From Kofleriaceae bacterium (GTDB taxonomy: Bacteria > Myxococcota_A > Polyangia > Haliangiales > Haliangiaceae): 36,595 nucleotides of DNA. Shown in pieces: positions 30,735-36,595 of this stretch. The translations under genes and the position numbers were made by a program. The stretch spans positions 1-36,595 of the forward strand of contig JABFXX010000693.1 in the NCBI GenBank assembly GCA_013368795.1, in the 5' to 3' direction. Under the pieces are notes generated by a model. The model ran no database searches. It was not told the DNA's origin and saw only the letters and a program-made list of their open reading frames with translations. Position 1 is the stretch's first letter. The number at the start of each line of letters is the position of its first letter.

Positions 30735-33700
30735 ACCTCTCTCGCTTCTTCGTCGAGCGGCCGATCTTCGCGGCCGTTCTCTCGATCATCATCTTCACCG
30801 CCGGCGCGATCTCGATCCCGCTGCTGCCGGTCAGCGAATACCCGGAGGTCGTGCCGCCGCAGGTCCAGGTGCGCGCGTTCTATCCGGGTGCGAACCCGAA
30901 GGTCCTCGCCGAGACGGTCGCCGCGCCGCTCGAGCAAGCGATCAACGGCGTCGAGCACATGATGTACATGAAGTCCGTCGCGTCGAGCGACGGCTCGCTG
31001 ATCCTGACCGTGACGTTCCAGCCCGGCACCAACGCCGACGACGCGCAGGTCCAGGTCCAGAACCGCGTCTCGCAGGCGCTCGCGCGCTTGCCCGAGGACG
31101 TCCGTAGACAAGGCGTTGCCACCCAGAAGCAGTCGTCGAACCTCTCGCTCGTCGTTCACCTGATCTCGCCCGACAAGCGCTACGACTCGGTCTACCAGCG
31201 CAACTACGCCGCGCTGCACATCATCGACGAGCTGCGACGCATCCCCGGCGTCGGTGATGCGGTCGCGTTCGGCGCCGGCGACTACGCGATGCGCGTCTGG
31301 CTCGATCCGAACAAGGTCGCCGCACGCGGCCTCACCGCCGGTGACGTCGTCCGCGCGATTCGCGATCAGAACGTCCAGGTCTCGGCCGGTCAGCTCGGCG
31401 CGCCACCGACGCCCAAACCCGCCGACTTCCTGCTGTCGATCAACGCGCAAGGCCGCCTCGTCACCGAGGACGAGTTCCGCCAGATCGTCATCCGCGTCGG
31501 CGAGTACGGCCAGCTGACGCGCCTTGGCGACGTCGCGCGCGTCGAGCTCGGCGCGAGCACGTACTCGCTGCGCTCGCTGCTCGACAACCAGACGGCGGTC
31601 GGCATCGGCATCTTCCAGGCACCGGGTTCGAACGTCGTCGAGCTGTCGCATCGCGTTCGGGCGCGCATGGCCGAGCTCGCGCAGGCGTTCCCGCAGGGGC
31701 TGACGTGGGACGTCGCCTACGACCCGACCGTGTTCGTGGAGGAGTCGATCTCGTCGGTCGTCCACACGCTGTTCGAGGCCGCGCTGCTCGTTGTTCTCGT
31801 CGTGATCCTGTTCCTCCAGACCTGGCGCGCATCCGTCATCCCGCTGCTCGCGGTGCCGGTGTCGATCGTCGGCACGTTCGCGGTGCTCCTCGCACTCGGC
31901 TTCACGATCAACACGCTCACGCTGTTCGGCCTCGTGCTCGCGATCGGCATCGTCGTCGACGACGCGATCGTCGTGGTCGAGAACGTCGAGCGCAATATCG
32001 AGGCCGGGCTCGACCCGAAGGCCGCTGCGCATCAGGCAATGCGCGAAGTCTCGGGTCCGATCATCGCGATCGCGCTCGTGCTGTGCGCGGTGTTCGTGCC
32101 GATGACGTTCATGTCGGGCATCACCGGCCAGTTCTTCCGCCAGTTCGCCGCGACGATCGCGATCTCGACCGTCATCTCGGCGATCAACTCGCTGACGCTG
32201 TCGCCCGCGCTCGCCGCGCGCCTCCTGCGAGGCCACGGTGCGCCACGCGACGTTCCGACGAGGGCCATCGACTTTTTGTTCGGCTGGTTCTTCCGGCGGT
32301 TCGATCGCGGGTTCCAGTACGGCGGCCGCGGCTACACCCGCGTCGTCGGCGCGGCGGTCCGCTACCGCAAGCCGTCATTCGCGATCTACGCGGTGACGAT
32401 CGTGCTCGCCGTGTTCATGTTCCGCACCGTGCCGGCGGGCTTCGTGCCCGTGCAGGACAAGATGTACCTGATCGGGATCGTGAATTTGCCCGCCGGCGCC
32501 TCGCTCGATCGTACCGAGCGCGTCGTCCGCGAGGCCAGTGCGCGCGCGCTCGCGACCGATGGTGTCGCGCACGCGATCGCGTTCCCCGGCCTCAACGGCG
32601 TGCACTTCACGAACACGCCGAACTCCGCGGTCATCTTCTTCACACTCACGCCGGCGGGCCATCGCCGCACCGCCGAGCAGATCGCGGGCGAGCTCAACAT
32701 GAAGTTCGGTGGCATCACCGACGGCTTCGCGTTCGCGATCATGCCGCCGCCCGTGCTCGGTCTCGGCACCGGTGCAGGCTTCTCGGTCTTCGTCGAGGAC
32801 CGCGCCGACCGCGGTGACGTCGAGCTCGCGGCCGCGATCGGCGCCTTGCAGGGCAAGGTCGCCGGGACGAAGGGCATGTTCCCGCCGTTCACGACCTACC
32901 AGCCCAATGTCCCGCAGCTCGACCTCGCGATCGATCGCACGAAGGCCAAGACCGAGGGGATCGCGCTGACCGAGCTGTTCGAGACGCTGCAGGTTTATCT
33001 CGGCTCGGCATACGTCAACGACTTCAGCCGATTTGGCCGCACGTACCAGGTCATCGCGCAGGCGGACGCGCCGTATCGCGAGCACGCGGAACAGATCGGC
33101 GAGCTACGCACTCGCAACGCCTCCGGCGACCTCGTCCCGGTCGGCAGCGTCGTGCAGGTCAAGCCGGCCTTCGGTCCCGATCCGGTCGTGCGCTACAACG
33201 GCTTCCCCGCCGCCGATCTCGTCGGCCAGGCCGATCCGACCAAGATGTCCTCGGCGGAGGCGATCACTGCGGTGCAGGAGGCCGCGAAGGCGCTGCCACC
33301 GGGCTTCTCGTACGAGTGGACCGATCTCAGCTTCCAGCAGGTCAGCGAAGGCGGCGCGAACCTCGTCGTGTTCCCGCTCGCGATCCTGCTCGTGTTCCTC
33401 GTGCTCGCCGCACTCTACGAGAGCTGGGTGATGCCGCTCGCGATCATGCTGATCGTTCCACTCTGCATTCTCGCTGCCCTGGTCGGCGTCCACTATGCGG
33501 GCGGCGATCGCAACGTGTTCGTGCAGATCGGCCTTGTCGTGCTGATGGGCCTCGCGACCAAGAACGCGATCCTGATCGTCGAGTTCGCACGCGAGCTCGA
33601 GCAACAAGGTCGGTCGACGATCGATGCCGCCGTCGAGGCCTGCCGGCTCCGCCTGCGGCCGATCGTGATGACGTCGCTCGCGTTCATCGCCGGCGTCGTG

Positions 33701-33874
33701 CCGCTCATGCTGTCGCACGGGCCGGGCGCCGAGATCCGCCGCGCGATGGGCGTCACCGTGTTCGCCGGCATGATCGGCGTGACGCTATTCGGCCTCGTGC
33801 TGACGCCCGTGTTCTACGTCGGGCTCCGCAAGCTCACCGGCCGGCGCTCGCGCATCGAGCGCAATCACACGTAG
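30731..33874 (+). CDS. RND multidrug efflux permease (AcrB/MexB, HAE1 type)
   Basis: 1047 residues, full family length. Starts MNLSRFFVERPIFAAVLS and has twelve hydrophobic helices with two large periplasmic loops. The proton-relay Asp pair is in 'GIVVDDAIVVVENVERN' (around residue 410) and the conserved Lys block in 'LVVLMGLATKNAILIVEFA'. The 'PEVVPPQVQVRAFYPGA' pore-entry segment and 'GAEIRRAMGVTVFAGMIGVT' are as in AcrB. Proton-driven export of drugs, detergents or metabolites. Translationally coupled to the adaptor; the last ten bases overlap the MYXO-CTERM gene. Confidence 0.97.
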   Translation: MNLSRFFVERPIFAAVLSIIIFTAGAISIPLLPVSEYPEVVPPQVQVRAFYPGANPKVLAETVAAPLEQAINGVEHMMYMKSVASSDGSLILTVTFQPGTNADDAQVQVQNRVSQALARLPEDVRRQGVATQKQSSNLSLVVHLISPDKRYDSVYQRNYAALHIIDELRRIPGVGDAVAFGAGDYAMRVWLDPNKVAARGLTAGDVVRAIRDQNVQVSAGQLGAPPTPKPADFLLSINAQGRLVTEDEFRQIVIRVGEYGQLTRLGDVARVELGASTYSLRSLLDNQTAVGIGIFQAPGSNVVELSHRVRARMAELAQAFPQGLTWDVAYDPTVFVEESISSVVHTLFEAALLVVLVVILFLQTWRASVIPLLAVPVSIVGTFAVLLALGFTINTLTLFGLVLAIGIVVDDAIVVVENVERNIEAGLDPKAAAHQAMREVSGPIIAIALVLCAVFVPMTFMSGITGQFFRQFAATIAISTVISAINSLTLSPALAARLLRGHGAPRDVPTRAIDFLFGWFFRRFDRGFQYGGRGYTRVVGAAVRYRKPSFAIYAVTIVLAVFMFRTVPAGFVPVQDKMYLIGIVNLPAGASLDRTERVVREASARALATDGVAHAIAFPGLNGVHFTNTPNSAVIFFTLTPAGHRRTAEQIAGELNMKFGGITDGFAFAIMPPPVLGLGTGAGFSVFVEDRADRGDVELAAAIGALQGKVAGTKGMFPPFTTYQPNVPQLDLAIDRTKAKTEGIALTELFETLQVYLGSAYVNDFSRFGRTYQVIAQADAPYREHAEQIGELRTRNASGDLVPVGSVVQVKPAFGPDPVVRYNGFPAADLVGQADPTKMSSAEAITAVQEAAKALPPGFSYEWTDLSFQQVSEGGANLVVFPLAILLVFLVLAALYESWVMPLAIMLIVPLCILAALVGVHYAGGDRNVFVQIGLVVLMGLATKNAILIVEFARELEQQGRSTIDAAVEACRLRLRPIVMTSLAFIAGVVPLMLSHGPGAEIRRAMGVTVFAGMIGVTLFGLVLTPVFYVGLRKLTGRRSRIERNHT

Positions 33875-34743
33875 CGGCGACGGCGCACGAGCCCGAGCGC
33901 GGCGAGCAGCACGAGGCCGCCGGCGCCACCGCTCGTCGAGCAGCCACCGTCCTCGCTCGGCGAGGTGTCGTCCGGCTCCGCCGGATCGCCCGGGCAATCG
34001 AGTGAGAACGTCACCGCGGCGGTCGCGAGCACGATGTCCGTGCCGGGCAGCGTCGCGCGCATCGATACTTCGTGCGAGCCCGCCGCGAGCCCGGTCGCAG
34101 CGCCCGGATCGTCGGAGTGGCACACGCGATAGACGAGCGTGCGCGACTCCCACGGCTGGCCGTCGACGAGCGTCTCGATGTGGAGCGCGTCGCGCCACGG
34201 CAGCGCATCGGCGGAGAGCTCGAGCGACAGCGTCGCGCGGTCGGCCTGCACGTCGAACGTGCAGGAGCCGCTGGAGGTCGGAACGTTCAGCGTCGCGACC
34301 TCGCCGTCGGTGACGGTCACCGTGCCGAGCGTCGACGGCATCGGCGCCGCTGGCCCGACGAGGAACACCGACGACGGCGCCGCCGGATACTCCGGCGCGG
34401 CGGCGCACGTGTTCGCGTCGCCGAGCGTGTACGTCATACCCTCGACGAGCGGCTGCGTCGGCACGATCAGATATGCGTCGGTGCCCGAGATCTTCGTCGC
34501 GGTGAACAGCAGCGGCGCGTCCGGAGCCGCCGTCGACACGAGCGTGACCTGCCGGACATCATTGCCGCCGGTCTGCGACCCGCGCAGCGGCTGCCAGTAC
34601 AGCGCAGGGATGCTCGACGGCACCGTCGTGCCGGTCGTCGGTGTGAAGTATCCAGCCCAGCACGGCGGCGGGCTGCACGCCCACACCGGCTCGTACGTCA
34701 CCAGGATCGTTCCCGCCGCGAGCCCGAGCGCTACCAGCCGCAT
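33865..34743 (-). CDS. Secreted protein with MYXO-CTERM-like sorting tail
   Basis: 292 residues. Signal peptide (MRLVALGLAAGTILVTYEPVWA), then beta-rich domains with a Ca- or cell-surface-type look (residues about 25-250) containing several Cys pairs, an acidic Ser/Asp/Pro-rich linker, and the C-terminus GGCSTSGGAGGLVLLAALGL followed by VRRRRYV. Gly-Cys then a hydrophobic helix and an Arg cluster is the MYXO-CTERM arrangement, which is processed by the myxosortase pathway and is confined to Myxococcota and relatives. It supports the taxonomic reading. Function of the body unknown. Confidence 0.85.
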   Translation of the reverse strand: MRLVALGLAAGTILVTYEPVWACSPPPCWAGYFTPTTGTTVPSSIPALYWQPLRGSQTGGNDVRQVTLVSTAAPDAPLLFTATKISGTDAYLIVPTQPLVEGMTYTLGDANTCAAAPEYPAAPSSVFLVGPAAPMPSTLGTVTVTDGEVATLNVPTSSGSCTFDVQADRATLSLELSADALPWRDALHIETLVDGQPWESRTLVYRVCHSDDPGAATGLAAGSHEVSMRATLPGTDIVLATAAVTFSLDCPGDPAEPDDTSPSEDGGCSTSGGAGGLVLLAALGLVRRRRYV

Positions 34744-34799
34744 TCATCGAGCGTGCAGGAGTCCTGCAGCCCGTTCAACGGCATTCGTCACAGGTAAGG

Positions 34800-35906
34800 T
34801 CAGTCCTCCGAGGCCGGTTGCACCGGCGGCGGCGTGGGCGGCCGACCGATCGTCTCGTCGATGAAGCGGAACGTCGACTGCATCGCCTGTAGCGCGGCAT
34901 CGCGCGTGTCGGCCGGCGTGCGGCCGATGAAGCCGTGATCGATGCCGGCGAGCGTCACCATCTCCGCGTGCACGCCCGCGTTGTCGAGCTGCGCGCTCAT
35001 CTGCAGGCTCTGCGTGTAGGGTACGACCGAATCCTCGTTGCCGACGATGAGCAGCATCGGCGGGTCCTCGCGATCGACGTAGCGGATCGGGCTCGCCGCC
35101 GCCAGCTGCTCGCCGGTGCACTGGTCCGCAAAGCAGCCGAGCAGCTGCCACTCGGGCGCATCGCGCTTCTCGCGCGACACCGCGTGCGCCTCTCGCGCCT
35201 GCTTCGAGATCGTCGACAGGTCGAACGTGCCGTACCAGGACACCGCCCCCTGGACGCAGTCGGACGCATCCTTGGGCGTTTGCTGGCCCGGCTCGAGTCC
35301 GGCCGCACCACAGCTGACCGCGGCGAGCGCCGCGAGATGGCCGCCCGCGGACTCGCCCCACGCCAGCGCGCGCGTCGCATCGATGCTGTACGTCGAGGCG
35401 TGGCGGCGCAGCCAGCGAATCGCCGTCTTCACATCCTGCACCTGCGCCGGAAACTTCGACTCGCCGCTCAACCGATACTCGATCGACGCGACGACGTAGC
35501 CGCGCGCCGCGAGCGTCGCGAGCACCGACGGGAAGTCGACGAACGGCCCGCTGTGCCGCTTGTCGCCGCCGAGCCATGCGCCGCCATGCACGTAGATGAC
35601 GAGCGGAAACCCGGTGACCGGATGCGGCCTGCTCTTCGGCGGCAGGTACAGGTCGAGCGTCAGCGGCCGAAAGCCGAGCGGCTTTGCATATGCGACCTCG
35701 GGAATGCTCTGCACGCCATTCGCGAAGAACACGTCGTGGCGCGGATATTTGTCCTCGCGCACGACGATCGTCGACGCGATCGCGGGCTGCGCAGAAGCGA
35801 CCGCGGTCGGCTCCGCGGTGCCCGACGGTTCCGAAGGTTGAACTTGCGACGTCGAGCAGCTCGCGACAGCCCACACGCCACACACGATCGCCAGTGCACG
35901 CGGCAT
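34800..35906 (-). CDS. Alpha/beta-hydrolase (esterase) lipoprotein
   Basis: 368 residues from ATG 35904-35906, lipoprotein signal MPRALAIVCGVWAVASC. The alpha/beta fold has the oxyanion HGGAWLGG motif, nucleophile Ser in GESAGG, acid Asp in GNEDSVV and catalytic His in GIDHGF: the hormone-sensitive lipase/BD-FAE-like carboxylesterase arrangement acting on small acyl esters. Located outside the cytoplasm as a lipoprotein. TAGCTT (35912-35917) ends five bases before the start. Confidence 0.92.
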   Translation of the reverse strand: MPRALAIVCGVWAVASCSTSQVQPSEPSGTAEPTAVASAQPAIASTIVVREDKYPRHDVFFANGVQSIPEVAYAKPLGFRPLTLDLYLPPKSRPHPVTGFPLVIYVHGGAWLGGDKRHSGPFVDFPSVLATLAARGYVVASIEYRLSGESKFPAQVQDVKTAIRWLRRHASTYSIDATRALAWGESAGGHLAALAAVSCGAAGLEPGQQTPKDASDCVQGAVSWYGTFDLSTISKQAREAHAVSREKRDAPEWQLLGCFADQCTGEQLAAASPIRYVDREDPPMLLIVGNEDSVVPYTQSLQMSAQLDNAGVHAEMVTLAGIDHGFIGRTPADTRDAALQAMQSTFRFIDETIGRPPTPPPVQPASED

Positions 35907-35911
35907 GGCGA

Positions 35912-35917
35912 AAGCTA
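35912..35917 (-). promoter_or_regulatory. Putative -10 hexamer (TAGCTT) of the esterase gene
   Basis: On the minus strand TAGCTT ends five bases before the ATG at 35906, again implying a leaderless transcript. Confidence 0.35.
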
Positions 35918-35972
35918 GCAAGCGCCTCGACGAGCGCCGATTGGCGCCGCGCGCGTACGCGGCTCCCGCTGG

Positions 35973-36425
35973 TCAGATCTTCGACGGAATGCCGAACGTC
36001 GCGTACAGACCGCGCGCGAGCTCGACGATCTCGTCGTCCGTCAGGTGCGACTCGGGGTGCAGCCAGCGGTACTTCAAGAGCGGCATGTCGCGACGGATCA
36101 CCGACGTGCCCGCCTCCTTCGACAGCTCGTAGTCACGCTCCGTCCACTCGGAGAAGTTCATGACGCTGCGACCGATATCGACGTCGCGCTGGACGACCCA
36201 CGACAGCGGCGCGACATGCGAGTACCACGGCCACCGCGTCTCGTTGCTGTGGCAGTCGAAGCACGCGCGCTTGGCGAGCTCGCGCGTCCGCGGCGAGTCC
36301 CAGTGCGGTTCCGCGATCACGGGCGGGTTCGTGTGGTTGCGGCCGTACGGAACGAGCTGCATCACGAGAAGCAAGACAACCAGGAAGGCCAGGCCCTTCA
36401 ACAAGCGACGCAGCCACTTCATCAT
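35973..36425 (-). CDS. Haem-binding domain protein (CxxCH)
   Basis: 150 residues from ATG 36423-36425 (ATGs at 36422, 36431 and 36440 are alternatives). N-terminal hydrophobic anchor (LAFLVVLLLVMQLVP), then the Haem_bd-type block 'RACFDCHSNETRWPWYSHVA' with a single CxxCH haem c attachment motif and an extended C-terminus ('HLTDDEIVELARGLYATFG'). Such proteins are inner-membrane anchored periplasmic mono-haem c-type proteins, often in electron transport or oxygenase support. A second copy lies immediately downstream at the window edge. Confidence 0.85.
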   Translation of the reverse strand: MMKWLRRLLKGLAFLVVLLLVMQLVPYGRNHTNPPVIAEPHWDSPRTRELAKRACFDCHSNETRWPWYSHVAPLSWVVQRDVDIGRSVMNFSEWTERDYELSKEAGTSVIRRDMPLLKYRWLHPESHLTDDEIVELARGLYATFGIPSKI

Positions 36426-36535
36426 CCGCATAAGATGCAAATCTCCGTCCTCTTGGGAGTCGGGTGAATTGACGCACCCTACGGGCGTCCGATCCCGCTA
36501 GGGAACCGGCCGAGCCGCTAACCTCGCAAAGCTCC

Positions 36536-36595
36536 TCAGATTCGCGCCGGCATCCCGAAGGTCGCGTAGAGGCCGCGCGCCAGCTCGACCGTCTC
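36536..36595 (-). CDS. C-terminus of a second haem-binding domain protein (cut by window end)
   Basis: Twenty codons read into the window on the minus strand: ETVELARGLYATFGMPARI and a TGA stop at 36536-36538. This matches the C-terminus of the neighbouring gene (EIVELARGLYATFGIPSKI) at 14 of 19 residues. So the two are tandem paralogues on the same strand, with about 110 bases between them. The rest of this gene lies beyond the window. Confidence 0.85.
   Translation of the reverse strand, partial: ETVELARGLYATFGMPARI

Noticed and set aside
30545..32236. A 563-residue minus-strand open frame rich in Arg, Asp and His.
   Set aside because: Exact shadow of the RND adaptor and pump, which have complete family motifs.
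1..36595. Searched by eye for CRISPR arrays, tRNA or rRNA genes, insertion sequences and phage or toxin-antitoxin genes.
   Set aside because: None seen. The only tandem repeat of note is the 33-base coding repeat at 24904-25035, which lacks spacers.

Overview
The window is a high-GC, gene-dense bacterial chromosome segment, most likely from a Myxococcota (myxobacterial) lineage. The evidence is a MYXO-CTERM-like C-terminus at 33865-34743 (Cys, hydrophobic helix, Arg cluster), a eukaryote-type Ser/Thr kinase plus the tail of a second one, nine predicted lipoproteins with short signal peptides, and strong GC skew at third codon positions. I see no rRNA, tRNA, CRISPR array, insertion sequence, integrase or phage gene, so it reads as ordinary chromosome rather than an island. 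The genus assignment is not supported.

Layout. 1-5.6 kb: tail of a probable kinase, a secreted PEGA-like protein, a YchJ/SEC-C protein, a peroxiredoxin-like selenoprotein candidate (in-frame TGA at 1844-1846 with a SECIS-like hairpin), an exported lipidated pirin, a glycerophosphodiester phosphodiesterase, a TonB-C-like lipoprotein and a compact Ser/Thr kinase. 5.6-9.5 kb: a helical protein, a LysR regulator divergent from a flavin-binding PPOX-fold protein, then the complete minC-minD-minE operon on the minus strand. 9.5-18 kb: Prc-type S41 protease, an Asp-box beta-propeller lipoprotein, an outer-membrane protein, a CpXC protein, a PDZ-thioredoxin lipoprotein, and a coupled three-gene operon of two 2-oxoglutarate/Fe(II) oxygenases and a DUF1801 protein with a histone-H1-like tail. 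18-24 kb: PEBP protein, TetR/M28 peptidase divergent pair, TVP38 membrane protein, M14 carboxypeptidase, OmpA-like protein and a beta-barrel protein. 24-36.6 kb: a lipoprotein with an 11-residue helical repeat, a rhomboid-like protein lacking catalytic residues, an S46 peptidase, a TetR-controlled RND efflux adaptor/pump pair, the MYXO-CTERM protein, an esterase lipoprotein and two tandem haem-binding-domain genes (the second cut by the window end).

How it fits together. Much of the content concerns the cell envelope (lipoproteins, peptidases, beta-barrels, efflux) and redox chemistry (selenoprotein, TlpA-like thioredoxin, pirin, PPOX, CxxCH proteins). Two architectural habits stand out. All nine tail-to-tail gene junctions overlap or are one base apart, several sharing a CTAG/TTAA tetranucleotide that gives a stop on both strands. 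Many first-in-unit genes have a TAnnnT -10-like hexamer ending 5-7 nt before the start codon and no Shine-Dalgarno sequence, which suggests frequent leaderless transcription, while operon-internal genes carry clear Shine-Dalgarno sequences or ATGA overlaps.

The most notable single item is the selenocysteine candidate at 1721-2245. All functions are inferred from motifs read by eye; no database search was run.
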